A stretch of 32,640 nt of DNA from a virus: positions 1 through 32,640 of IMG/VR virus record IMGVR_UViG_3300032214_000850; one strand, written 5' to 3'. This document shows, piece after piece, positions 22,997 to 30,470 of the stretch. The notes beneath the pieces are model-generated. The model did no database searches. It was not told the origin of the DNA and was given only the letters and a program-made list of their open reading frames with translations. A program made the position numbers and the translations under genes. Each line of letters starts with the position of its first letter. Position 1 is the stretch's first letter.

Positions 22997-24181
22997 ATGA
23001 AAATGTCTAAAATAGTCGAGGGTCTTATTATTGAGCAAGAATTGAACGATGAGTGGGTTAAATTATCGCCAGACGAATATGTTGATTTACTCGACTTGGT
23101 AAATGGAATTGGATCTCGAATTAAAAACATTAAAGGGTATAAAGGTAAAAAAATCTATATTACAGGTAATCTTAGAATACCTAGTACCGGTATTAAAATA
23201 ACTGATATTGATAGTATAGATTATGTTAATGGTAATTTAGATATAAGAGACACAGACATAAAATATTTCGATAAGAATAAGGTAGAAGGTAATTTTAGTT
23301 ATTACGGAAGTGAAATGTGGGACATCGAAAGAAGACAGGCGAACCAAAAGAAGTTAGCTGAGTTAGATGAGTTAAGAAAACAAGATGTTTGGAATATAAA
23401 CAACGGAGAGGATGTTTCAATCAGAACCTCACTTTTATTTAACAAACTCCAAAACGATGGAACGGTAGAGGAAGGTGAGGATAAATATTTTTTATATCCT
23501 GAATTAAGAGAAAGACAACGTCAAACTTTTGAATGGTTGGGTGATGATAAGTTTGAAAGTACTTACACGGTTTATACTGAAGAAGAAGCCGATATAGCTG
23601 CTATACAATATGTTGAGGAATTATTAGATGAGTTAGGATTTACCGCTTTTTCACCTTGGGTATTCGAAAATAATATAGATGAAGATGAGACCGAAGGTTT
23701 TCTGTATGAGTATTATACTGATACGGTTTATGAAAGTCCTGGAGATTGGGGGGTTCCTTTGGAATTATCTGACGATCAAAAAAAATATTTAGAGATTACC
23801 CAAAAACGTATTGATAAATTACAAGAAAGTTTAAATCAACCAAATATAACTGAGGAAGAAAAACAAAAAATTAAAAAAGACATTTTTGATTTCGAAGCTA
23901 TTATAGATGATATTAAAGAAAATCCTGAAGGTGACGAATATGATGAGGATCAAATCGTTGAAGTAGTAAAAAGTCTTGTGGATAACAATAAAGATAGTAT
24001 TTTAGATTTCATCGATGAACTGGGTATGGGGGACGAATTCAAAATGAATTTTATTGATAAAAAGGGGGCTGCGGAAGATGTTATCAATTCGGATGGTTAT
24101 GGTGTTTTATCATTTTATGATGGTGAGGTTGACGAAGAATATTACGACGGAGAAACATACTATATAGTGAGAAATGAATAA
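22997..24181 (+). CDS. Leader protein with beta-solenoid/LRR-like repeats
   Basis: 394 residues. The leader is MKMSKIVEGLIIEQ, with an I-I-E site. Residues about 45-105 hold three repeats of the form GNL.I..T.IK..D (YITGNLRIPSTGIKI, VNGNLDIRDTDIKYFD, then VEGNFSYYGS), typical of leucine-rich or beta-solenoid folds. The rest is very acidic and helical, with a Q/K-rich coil (KLQESLNQPNITEEEKQKI), and ends YYDGETYYIVRNE. An in-frame second ATG at 23003 is possible. It is similar in plan to 13559: leader plus repeat domain. Confidence 0.82.
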   Translation: MKMSKIVEGLIIEQELNDEWVKLSPDEYVDLLDLVNGIGSRIKNIKGYKGKKIYITGNLRIPSTGIKITDIDSIDYVNGNLDIRDTDIKYFDKNKVEGNFSYYGSEMWDIERRQANQKKLAELDELRKQDVWNINNGEDVSIRTSLLFNKLQNDGTVEEGEDKYFLYPELRERQRQTFEWLGDDKFESTYTVYTEEEADIAAIQYVEELLDELGFTAFSPWVFENNIDEDETEGFLYEYYTDTVYESPGDWGVPLELSDDQKKYLEITQKRIDKLQESLNQPNITEEEKQKIKKDIFDFEAIIDDIKENPEGDEYDEDQIVEVVKSLVDNNKDSILDFIDELGMGDEFKMNFIDKKGAAEDVINSDGYGVLSFYDGEVDEEYYDGETYYIVRNE

Positions 24182-24185
24182 AGTT

Positions 24186-24192
24186 TATTTAT
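24186..24192 (+). promoter_or_regulatory. TATTTAT motif before 24224
   Basis: The motif lies 31 nt before the start codon, the longest spacing of the set, just after the stop at 24181. Confidence 0.4.
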
Positions 24193-24223
24193 TATATCTC
24201 GAGTATGTACTATAATTTATTTA

Positions 24224-25003
24224 ATGGGAAGAAAAAAACAAAATATAGAATTTTTGATGCAAACAGATTGGATGTTTGAAAAACCTATTGATAGAGAACA
24301 CAAAGAATACAAATTATTATCCTACTTCCAAAAAATGGGTGAAAAACTGGACAAACTTGAACTCTATCCTGGGTTCATTGAATTATCGCTTCACTTAATG
24401 AATGTTCAGACCTTGATAAGGGAAAAGAAAATCATTTATACTGATAAAAAATTTAGCACGATTGACGATGAACTTTTGGTGAAAGACCTTAAAGTTAAAA
24501 GTCTCCCTGAGATGTCCTTTGAAGAACAAGAGGAGTTTGCAAAAATTCTAACATTATCCGCACCAAGAATTATGGAGTATTTCAACGTTGCGAAATCAGT
24601 TTGGAGTCTTGTTTATGACGCACTTCTAATGAAAGTAAAAAAGAACAAGAAAAACATATCATCAAACAAAGGGTACTTTTATTATTCAGATCAAGACACC
24701 AAAAACAAATACATTTGGGAGTATGAGATTAAAAAAGCGGCTAGAAGATCACCAGAATCTAAAACACATGTAAATTTAATTTATTCAGAACCATTAAATG
24801 GTTTGACTATAAATCAAATTATATCTAAATTTACTACGTGGACTGAAGAAGAAGTTAAAACAAGTCCTGTGTTTGAAATGATATCTCAAGGAGTATTTCC
24901 AATACAAGAAACCCTTCTTCCTCTCTTCAAAAGAAAGTTAATTTCATTTATCAACCAGTCAAAAGTTAGAGAGCATAATGAACGACTCGAAACTCAGAAA
25001 TAA
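24224..25003 (+). CDS. Conserved hypothetical phage protein
   Basis: 259 residues, mostly helical: MGRKKQNIEFLMQTDWMFEK at the start, LELYPGFIELSLHLMNVQTL, and FNVAKSVWSLVYDALLMKVK. The mixed basic/hydrophobic composition and regular helices suggest a structural or nucleic-acid-binding protein. I recognise no enzyme motif. It heads a run that leads through a 60-residue protein to glutamine synthetase. Confidence 0.8.
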   Translation: MGRKKQNIEFLMQTDWMFEKPIDREHKEYKLLSYFQKMGEKLDKLELYPGFIELSLHLMNVQTLIREKKIIYTDKKFSTIDDELLVKDLKVKSLPEMSFEEQEEFAKILTLSAPRIMEYFNVAKSVWSLVYDALLMKVKKNKKNISSNKGYFYYSDQDTKNKYIWEYEIKKAARRSPESKTHVNLIYSEPLNGLTINQIISKFTTWTEEEVKTSPVFEMISQGVFPIQETLLPLFKRKLISFINQSKVREHNERLETQK

Positions 25004-25014
25004 AACCAAAAGTA

Positions 25015-25197
25015 ATGAGCTTTAATAAAAGGTTTCTCAAAAAAGAAAATATATTAAATAATCTCTCAAACCTTTTTACTTATTTAAACGCCGATGCAAT
25101 TATTTGCACCGACGATTTTTCGCGCAAAGTTTATAGGATGTATAGTGAAGGTTTCAGCAAAGAAGAAATAATAAATGTCATAAATAAAATGAAATGA
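25015..25197 (+). CDS. Small hypothetical protein
   Basis: 60 residues. MSFNKRFLKKENILNNLSNL at the start and a C-terminal helix pair YRMYSEGFSKEEIINVINKM, which resembles a short helix-turn-helix. It starts 11 nt after the previous gene and overlaps the glutamine synthetase start by 4 nt (ATGA), so the two are translationally coupled. It could be a small regulator, but nothing shows a target. Confidence 0.72.
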   Translation: MSFNKRFLKKENILNNLSNLFTYLNADAIICTDDFSRKVYRMYSEGFSKEEIINVINKMK

Positions 25198-26471
25198 AAA
25201 TCAAGTTGGAATACGTGTGGCTCGACGGATATAAACCTGAGCCAAATCTAAGGAGTAAAGTTAAGATAGTTAATGCTGACACAATAGGTGCCTCAATCGA
25301 CAGCTTCCCAATGTGGAATTTTGACGGGTCATCAACAAATCAAGCCAATACTGGTAATTCAGATCGTTTATTAAAACCAGTTAGATGGTATATGTCAGAT
25401 CAATACCCATTAGAGGACAACACCGTTTATGTTTTATGTGAGGTATTGAATCCTGATGGAACACCACACGAATCTAATAAAAGATCTGGTATTGGTACAG
25501 GATTTGAAGATCTTTGGTTTGGTTTTGAACAGGAATATTTTATTCGCGAAGAAGTTAATGGGAACATTTTGGGTCACAAAAGAAATATCCTCAAAGGACA
25601 AGGTGAATACTACTGTGGTGTAGGACACAATGTTGTTGGACGTAAGTTTGTTGATGAGCACTTGAATATGTGTTTGAACTATGGTATCAACATTACAGGT
25701 ATCAATGCTGAGGTGGCATTAGGACAGTGGGAATATCAAGTGTTTTCACAAGGTAAATTAAAAGGTGGGGATGACCTTTGGATGACGAGATACTTTTTAT
25801 TCAAGATAGCTGAAAAATATGGTTATCATATTGAATTACATCCTAAACCAATCACACACGGAGAGTGGAATGGATCAGGACTTCATACAAACTTTTCAAC
25901 GGACACGATGAGAATTGATGGGAATGAAGAATATTTTATGGCATTATTCAATGCATTTGAGTCAAGACACGAAGACCATATCAAAGCTTACGGATCAAAC
26001 AATCATTTACGATTAACTGGTGAATACGAGACTCAAGCAATTGATAAGTTTAGTTGGGGTGTATCTGATCGTGGAGCATCAATCAGAGTTCCTCAGGACA
26101 CCGCAAAAGAATGGAAAGGTTATGTTGAAGACCGTAGACCAGGTTCAAATGCCGATCCGTATAAAATAATTCGTGAGATTGTTAATTCGCTATACGTTGC
26201 TCAACTTCTTTATGATACAAAAACTATGATCAATAAAGACGTTGATATGAATGGTCTTAGTGAAAAGTACGGAACAATGACTAACGATGAATTATTAAAG
26301 GAATATCGAGATGATTATGATTATGTGTTAGATGATCAAATTATGGAATCTAAAGCTAATATAAAACCAGGAACACAACCTGAAAATATTAATACAAGTA
26401 ATACGGGCACAATACCCGAAGCATTAAAAAACGCATTAATGAACGCTAAAAATTATTCAACCAATGGATAA
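25194..26471 (+). CDS. Type II glutamine synthetase with C-terminal extension
   Basis: 425 residues. It makes glutamine from glutamate, ammonia and ATP. The beta-grasp N-terminus has MWNFDGSST; the catalytic domain shows WFGFEQEYF, EYYCGVGHN, GINAEVALGQWEYQVF, HPKPITHGEWNGSGLHTNFS, DRGASIRVP and EDRRPGSNADPY, all signature blocks of eukaryote-type GSII, with metal- and ATP-binding residues in place. The core ends near residue 350; about 70 further residues (helical, then low in complexity) are not part of usual GSII. It is coupled to the small gene before it and overlaps the DUF3310 gene by 8 nt. The role in infection is unknown: nitrogen supply for nucleotides, or a specialised amide-forming reaction. 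Confidence 0.95.
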   Translation: MKIKLEYVWLDGYKPEPNLRSKVKIVNADTIGASIDSFPMWNFDGSSTNQANTGNSDRLLKPVRWYMSDQYPLEDNTVYVLCEVLNPDGTPHESNKRSGIGTGFEDLWFGFEQEYFIREEVNGNILGHKRNILKGQGEYYCGVGHNVVGRKFVDEHLNMCLNYGINITGINAEVALGQWEYQVFSQGKLKGGDDLWMTRYFLFKIAEKYGYHIELHPKPITHGEWNGSGLHTNFSTDTMRIDGNEEYFMALFNAFESRHEDHIKAYGSNNHLRLTGEYETQAIDKFSWGVSDRGASIRVPQDTAKEWKGYVEDRRPGSNADPYKIIREIVNSLYVAQLLYDTKTMINKDVDMNGLSEKYGTMTNDELLKEYRDDYDYVLDDQIMESKANIKPGTQPENINTSNTGTIPEALKNALMNAKNYSTNG

Positions 26472-26796
26472 AGAATGTGTATGTGGTGGAACAGGACCTT
26501 GTCAGTGTCCTACACCAAAAGTGGAACAAGTAAACAACATGCCGGGACATAGAAATCCGCCGCCACCACCTCAAAAAGAACAAGTAAATCATCCACATCA
26601 TTATGGTGGAGAAAATAATCCTTACGAGGCAATCAAAGTGATTGATGCTTGGGGTTTAGGATTTAGTTTAGGAAACACAGTAAAATATATAAGTCGTGCA
26701 GGAAAAAAAGGAAAAGACAAGGAACTCGAGGATCTCAGAAAAGCCCTCTGGTACCTCGAACACCACATCAAAACAATCGAAAAAGACAGGTCTTGA
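26464..26796 (+). CDS. DUF3310-family protein
   Basis: 110 residues. The N-terminal half is unusual: cysteine-rich CVCGGTGPCQCPTPK and a poly-proline stretch. The C-terminal half is a standard DUF3310 domain: VNHPHHYGGENNPYEAIKVI, then GFSLGNTVKYISRAGKKGKD and LEDLRKALWYLEHHI. DUF3310 is widespread in phages and is sometimes annotated as nucleotide-kinase-like, without proof. It overlaps the glutamine synthetase gene by 8 nt. Confidence 0.9.
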   Translation: MDKECVCGGTGPCQCPTPKVEQVNNMPGHRNPPPPPQKEQVNHPHHYGGENNPYEAIKVIDAWGLGFSLGNTVKYISRAGKKGKDKELEDLRKALWYLEHHIKTIEKDRS

Positions 26797-26866
26797 TACT
26801 GAGATTACAGTATTAGATGCGATCACAACGCCAAACGAATTGATCCGTGAAACCCTCATTAATTTT

Positions 26867-27088
26867 ATGTGGGGGTTTTTAGGGAACTCTATTGTTGTAT
26901 TTGCCGCAAAAGAACTGGACTTTTTAGTTTTGATAAACTATATTGTTTATTACATTTTAATCTCGTATATTGTTAACAGGAAGAAATACGAAACCATGTT
27001 AGGTAAGTTTATTGTTCTTCCTGGATCCGCAGCAATTGGAGCATTTACAGGATATAAGTTGGCACAATTAATTACTAAAATAATTTAA
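26867..27088 (+). CDS. Small membrane protein, holin-like (start uncertain)
   Basis: From the ATG at 26867 it gives 73 residues: MWGFLGNSIVVFAAKELDFL, then VLINYIVYYILISYIV and FIVLPGSAAIGAFTGYKLAQ, that is two or three membrane segments. The frame is open upstream to a GTG at 26696 inside the DUF3310 gene, and the residues just before the ATG (TPNELIRETLINF) look protein-like, so the true start could be the TTG at 26840 or further up. Compact size and hydrophobicity fit a holin or other membrane-active phage protein, but it is far from the amidase. Confidence 0.65.
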   Translation: MWGFLGNSIVVFAAKELDFLVLINYIVYYILISYIVNRKKYETMLGKFIVLPGSAAIGAFTGYKLAQLITKII

Positions 27089-27090
27089 TT

Positions 27091-27243
27091 ATGGAAGAAG
27101 AATGGAACCCAAATGAAAATCAAGGTAGGTCAAAAGAACATATTGAGCGAAACTATATGTCATTTAAAATACTTGCTTGGTTCGGATCAGTGTTAATAAT
27201 AGTATTAGTGACTAGTTTAATCGTAAAATATATTGCAAAATGA
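27091..27243 (+). CDS. Small single-pass membrane protein
   Basis: 50 residues beginning MEEEWNPNENQGRSKEHIER with one membrane segment at about 27-47 (ILAWFGSVLIIVLVTSLIV). The start lies 2 nt after the previous stop and the stop overlaps the next start by 4 nt (ATGA), good support for so short a gene. With the preceding gene it forms a pair of adjacent small membrane proteins, a layout seen for holin/antiholin pairs. Confidence 0.68.
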   Translation: MEEEWNPNENQGRSKEHIERNYMSFKILAWFGSVLIIVLVTSLIVKYIAK

Positions 27244-27770
27244 AATACTATAAAATTACAATAGGTGGTAAAGGAGCTGAGGTTTACCCCTTCCAATTAA
27301 ACACAGAACAATATGAAACTCTACGTGATGGTGGGGTTGAGCAGGATGAGTTGGACCACGATCAAATATGTGAAATATTAGGTGTTGATACGTTCTTTGA
27401 TTCACCAAACGAATCTATCATGGGACCATATCCTGACGCATTCTTTGTAAGAGTTGAAGATGAAGAAGGTAATGTTGTTTATCAGAGTGAAGATTTTGAT
27501 AGTGATAGAAGCGATTACGAAGAACAATATTGTGGTGAGGTTGCTTATCTTATCATAGAAGACTATTGTAAGGGGGAACATCTTGTTTATGACATCCCAT
27601 TAGAAGAAGACTTTGAAATTGATAAATTGAGATTCAAAGTAGACGACATTGGTTGTCGAGTAGAGATTGTAAGTGGAATATTGTACGAAGAAAAAGAATA
27701 TAATATATATAAATCATTTGGGGATACATCCAGTAAGGGATATTATTACCATTTAACGGCAGGAATTTAA
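27240..27770 (+). CDS. Hypothetical acidic protein
   Basis: 176 residues, acidic, beta-rich: MKYYKITIGGKGAEVYPFQL at the start, FFVRVEDEEGNVVYQSEDFD in the middle, and EYNIYKSFGDTSSKGYYYHL near the end. No domain recognised. It overlaps the small membrane-protein gene by 4 nt and lies 3 nt before the methyltransferase gene. Confidence 0.78.
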   Translation: MKYYKITIGGKGAEVYPFQLNTEQYETLRDGGVEQDELDHDQICEILGVDTFFDSPNESIMGPYPDAFFVRVEDEEGNVVYQSEDFDSDRSDYEEQYCGEVAYLIIEDYCKGEHLVYDIPLEEDFEIDKLRFKVDDIGCRVEIVSGILYEEKEYNIYKSFGDTSSKGYYYHLTAGI

Positions 27771-27773
27771 ATA

Positions 27774-28622
27774 ATGATAGAAACAGGAAAAATAATTAAC
27801 GGTGATTGTATTGAGGTGATGAAGACATTACCTGAGGGTAGTGTTGATTTGGTGGTTACTAGTCCACCATATGGTGTAGGAATTGATTACGATGTCCATG
27901 AAGATGACGTAGAGTTCAATGAGTATGTGGAGTTTGCGAAATCTTGGTTGAGTGAAGTATACCGACTATTAAAAGATGATGGGCGTATTGCTATAAACAT
28001 ACCTTACGAAATTAACAGACAGAAAAAAGGTGGTCGTATTTTCTTCGTATCGGAGATGTGGCAGATTATGAAAGAAATAGGTTTTGGTTTCTTTGGTATT
28101 GTGGATTTGGAAGAACAATCACCGCACAGAAGTAAGACTACGGCATGGGGTTCTTGGATGAGCCCATCAAGTCCGTACATATATAACCCAAAAGAATGTG
28201 TTGTGTTAGCTTACAAAAAACAACACATCAAAAAAATCAAAGGTCAACCACAGTGGACTGGAGAATTAACTGAAATTGAAAAAGAAGATGGTTCAAAAAG
28301 GAACAAAGTCGTTTATGACGAGAGCGATAAGAAAGAATTTATGGAACTTGTGTTTGGTCAGTGGAATTACTTTGCAGATACTAAATCACTCACCAAGGCA
28401 ACTTTCTCGATGGACATACCAACCAAAGCGATCAAGATATTGTCCTACAAAAACGATGTAGTATTAGATCCATTTGCGGGGTCAGGAACTAGTTTGGTTG
28501 CCGCTGAGATCTTAGATCGTAGATGGTTAGGAATAGAGCTCTCACCAAACTATGCTGAAGTAGCAAGAGGTAGAGTGCAAGCATTTGTTGACGAAAAAAC
28601 AAAAGTTAAGGTAGAAGAATAA
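27774..28622 (+). CDS. Beta-class DNA methyltransferase (TSPPY type)
   Basis: 282 residues. NGDCIEVMKTLPEGSVDLVV leads to the catalytic motif TSPPYG at 29-34, and the SAM-binding block VVLDPFAGSGTSLVAAE lies near the C-terminus, the beta-class order. Serine in SPPY is more typical of N4-cytosine enzymes, though some modify adenine N6. There is no linked restriction gene and no host-type promoter directly before it. A second methyltransferase, of the unrelated D12 class, is at 12682. The likely role is protection against restriction. Confidence 0.92.
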   Translation: MIETGKIINGDCIEVMKTLPEGSVDLVVTSPPYGVGIDYDVHEDDVEFNEYVEFAKSWLSEVYRLLKDDGRIAINIPYEINRQKKGGRIFFVSEMWQIMKEIGFGFFGIVDLEEQSPHRSKTTAWGSWMSPSSPYIYNPKECVVLAYKKQHIKKIKGQPQWTGELTEIEKEDGSKRNKVVYDESDKKEFMELVFGQWNYFADTKSLTKATFSMDIPTKAIKILSYKNDVVLDPFAGSGTSLVAAEILDRRWLGIELSPNYAEVARGRVQAFVDEKTKVKVEE

Positions 28623-28631
28623 ATTTGTGTG

Positions 28632-28656
28632 TATTTATATCTATATAGATATTTAT
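28632..28656 (+). promoter_or_regulatory. Two TATTTAT motifs around a perfect 16-bp palindrome, before 28661
   Basis: TATTTAT at 28632-28638 and again at 28650-28656, with ATATCTATATAGATAT (28637-28652) forming a perfect palindrome between and overlapping both. The second copy lies 4 nt before the start codon. The palindrome may be an operator for a dimeric regulator or a chance product of AT-rich sequence. Confidence 0.45.
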
Positions 28657-28660
28657 AGAC

Positions 28661-29674
28661 ATGGGTAATCTTGTAATCACCGAAAAACAACTTCAGTTAT
28701 TAGTTAATAACATTCAGGAAAGTTCCTCAAAAGGAGAACAACTGAATGAAGATACTTGGATGAACACCGCGGCTGGTGTTGTAGGTTTATTTGACCCAAC
28801 AGGTATTGTCGACTTTTTAAATGGTGTTTCATACATATATCAGGGTGATTATCTCTTTGGACTTTTATCTATGATTTCTGTTTTCCCTTTCTTTGGTGAT
28901 GCGATTGCTAAACCTATAATGGGTTCACTAAAAGTTGCTGGTAAAGGGGTTTCAATGGTTGACGATGCTTTAAGACTTGTTAAAGCTGGTAAATCAGCTG
29001 AAGCGGCTAAATTACTACAACAGGCAGGAACAAAATCTGATGACATTGCTAGATTGATTAGTACATCCGGAAAGTGGGGTGATAAAGTTATGGATACTGT
29101 AAATGCGATACCGGGTTCTAAAATGGCACCAAGAGCAAGAAAGTTAGTTGGGGATTATGTTGACCTATTCAAAGGAGCAAAGGCATCGCAACAAACCGTA
29201 AAGATTGCTGGTAAAGTTGATGATTTGATTACTAAATTCCCAAAACTTACAAAGGCGGATCAGATTAAAAACCTTAATACGATTAAAAAAGAGTTTGCGA
29301 GTGTAAAAGGTTTTGGTTCATTCAAATTAACTAACCCTGGATTCATGGGAACAATTGCTGGAGGTGTACCAAGATTTTGGGGTAACAGATCGGTTAGATC
29401 ACTTATGAATAGAAGTAAGTGGTACTTAGGATTTTTAGACTTTATAGGTCTTGGAAATTTTGTTGGTCCAGATGAACTTGACAAACAAATGGGTAAAGAA
29501 GAAGTTGAATCTAAATTACAAGAATATTCAAATACACCTGAATCAAAAAAACTTTGGGGTGATGATTTTGGAAGTGATGCTTCTACACAACCAACATCGG
29601 TAATTTCATCATTAACAGGTGGTGATAAAGGTGTTGACAACCTTTTTAGTTTCTTCTCATCAATCGCCGCTTAA
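28661..29674 (+). CDS. Leader protein with pre-toxin-like hydrophobic region
   Basis: 337 residues. The leader is MGNLVITEKQLQLLVNNIQE, with an I-Q-E/S site. Residues about 35-95 (AAGVVGLFDPTGIVDFLNGV, then GDYLFGLLSMISVFPFFGDA) follow the D-P-T-G...G.Y......P..GD pattern of pre-toxin domains that precede toxin modules in polymorphic toxins. A helical middle part and FKLTNPGFMGTIAGGVPRFW follow. The C-terminus is acidic and serine-rich; no toxin active site can be named. It may be an internal virion protein that helps DNA or protein pass the host membrane. Confidence 0.82.
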   Translation: MGNLVITEKQLQLLVNNIQESSSKGEQLNEDTWMNTAAGVVGLFDPTGIVDFLNGVSYIYQGDYLFGLLSMISVFPFFGDAIAKPIMGSLKVAGKGVSMVDDALRLVKAGKSAEAAKLLQQAGTKSDDIARLISTSGKWGDKVMDTVNAIPGSKMAPRARKLVGDYVDLFKGAKASQQTVKIAGKVDDLITKFPKLTKADQIKNLNTIKKEFASVKGFGSFKLTNPGFMGTIAGGVPRFWGNRSVRSLMNRSKWYLGFLDFIGLGNFVGPDELDKQMGKEEVESKLQEYSNTPESKKLWGDDFGSDASTQPTSVISSLTGGDKGVDNLFSFFSSIAA

Positions 29675-30010
29675 CTCAATCAAAGAACCTTCTTTGATGT
29701 CATACTTTTTACAAGTACCACCAGGTAGTTCTAAAACCAAATCACCAAAACCTTTGTAACTTTCACAAGGTGTTTCCTTACAAGGAGGACAATTGTGGTG
29801 AATTGTTTGAACCTCACCATCTTCAATAAAGATAATGTCCAACGGTACTATACAGTTCTTCATCCAAAAAGAATGATTACCAAGATTCATAAAGAATAAT
29901 AGACCATCAAAGTCACTATCAAACTTTTTACCCATCATTCCTTCGGAAATGTCTTTTTCTGTTATTAGACATTTAACATCAAAAATGTTATTATTTATAG
30001 TTAGAAACAT
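29660..30010 (-). CDS. DUF192-family protein
   Basis: 116 residues from the ATG at 30010; the longer frame to 30061 is unlikely because a TATTTAT motif lies 5 nt upstream of 30010. It carries the DUF192 marks: ISEGMMGKKF, LLFFMNLGNHSFWMKNCIVP then LDIIFIEDGEV, and a C-terminal LVLELPGGTCKKYDIKEGSL. DUF192 proteins are common in bacteria and in large phages; no activity is firmly established. It differs in having an inserted CPPCKETPCE cysteine group, possibly metal-binding. No signal peptide in this start. It is convergent with 28661 (15-nt overlap) and divergent from the Nudix gene. Confidence 0.88.
   Translation of the reverse strand: MFLTINNNIFDVKCLITEKDISEGMMGKKFDSDFDGLLFFMNLGNHSFWMKNCIVPLDIIFIEDGEVQTIHHNCPPCKETPCESYKGFGDLVLELPGGTCKKYDIKEGSLIELSGD
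29679..29698. repeat. Perfect 9-bp inverted repeat at the convergent gene ends
   Basis: ATCAAAGAA and TTCTTTGAT separated by CC, just after the stop at 29674 and inside the last codons of the DUF192 gene. The 2-nt centre makes a tight hairpin. It could slow or end rightward transcription, but no strong U-tract follows. Confidence 0.4.
29992..29998 (+). promoter_or_regulatory. TATTTAT motif before the Nudix gene
   Basis: The motif lies 25 nt before the Nudix start at 30024, inside the first codons of the divergent DUF192 gene. Confidence 0.4.
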
Positions 30011-30015
30011 ATTTA

Positions 30016-30022
30016 ATAAATA
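30016..30022 (-). promoter_or_regulatory. TATTTAT motif (minus strand) before the DUF192 gene
   Basis: The motif read leftward is 5 nt before the DUF192 start. It directly abuts the Nudix start codon on the other strand, so the two promoters face each other across 17 bp. Confidence 0.5.
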
Positions 30023-30023
30023 T

Positions 30024-30446
30024 ATGAGTAAGTTCAAAAGATATGCTGGTGTGATATACAAAGTAAGGGATAAAGTTCTTCTTTGTAAGAGGTCAGAAAA
30101 GTCGACACTACCTAGTCTGTGGTCAATCCCTTCAGGTCATATTGAAAGGGGTGAGTCACCAGGTAACGCGGCGGTTAGAGAGTTTTTCGAAGAAACAAAT
30201 ATTGAAATTGGACCAAACTTGGATCTTGTTGGGTTAATCAATATATACAAGGAAGATGAGATTAGTAAAAAAGGATTAATGTATGTTTTCCTATTCAATG
30301 AGAATGTTGAAAAACAAAAACCTGATCTTGAGGATGCTGAAGATGGTCACGAACATTCTGAGTGTGGGTTCTTTATGTTGGAAAATTTACCAAAAGACGA
30401 AAGAAATGACCAACTATATGAAATTTTAGAAAAAGTTTTAGGATAA
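30024..30446 (+). CDS. Nudix hydrolase
   Basis: 140 residues from the ATG at 30024 (MSKFKRYAGVIYKVRDKVLL); the longer frame from 29949 overlaps the divergent gene and is unlikely. The Nudix box GHIERGESPGNAAVREFFEE (38-57) has all catalytic glutamates and continues T-N-I. These enzymes cleave nucleoside diphosphates linked to another group, for example oxidised or modified dNTPs, NADH-like cofactors or RNA 5' caps. Substrate cannot be read from sequence. It could clean the nucleotide pool or act on host RNA. Confidence 0.92.
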   Translation: MSKFKRYAGVIYKVRDKVLLCKRSEKSTLPSLWSIPSGHIERGESPGNAAVREFFEETNIEIGPNLDLVGLINIYKEDEISKKGLMYVFLFNENVEKQKPDLEDAEDGHEHSECGFFMLENLPKDERNDQLYEILEKVLG

Positions 30447-30470
30447 ATTTTTTCAATCCGATTTTATTAC

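Noticed and set aside
21578-24181. The proteins at 21578 and 22997 as paralogues
   Set aside because: Both are long and acidic, but I could not find an aligned block; the likeness is compositional.
26851-26885. AACCC...GGGTTTTT hairpin as a terminator
   Set aside because: The pairing is imperfect and lies across the probable start of a membrane-protein gene; it may just be coding sequence.
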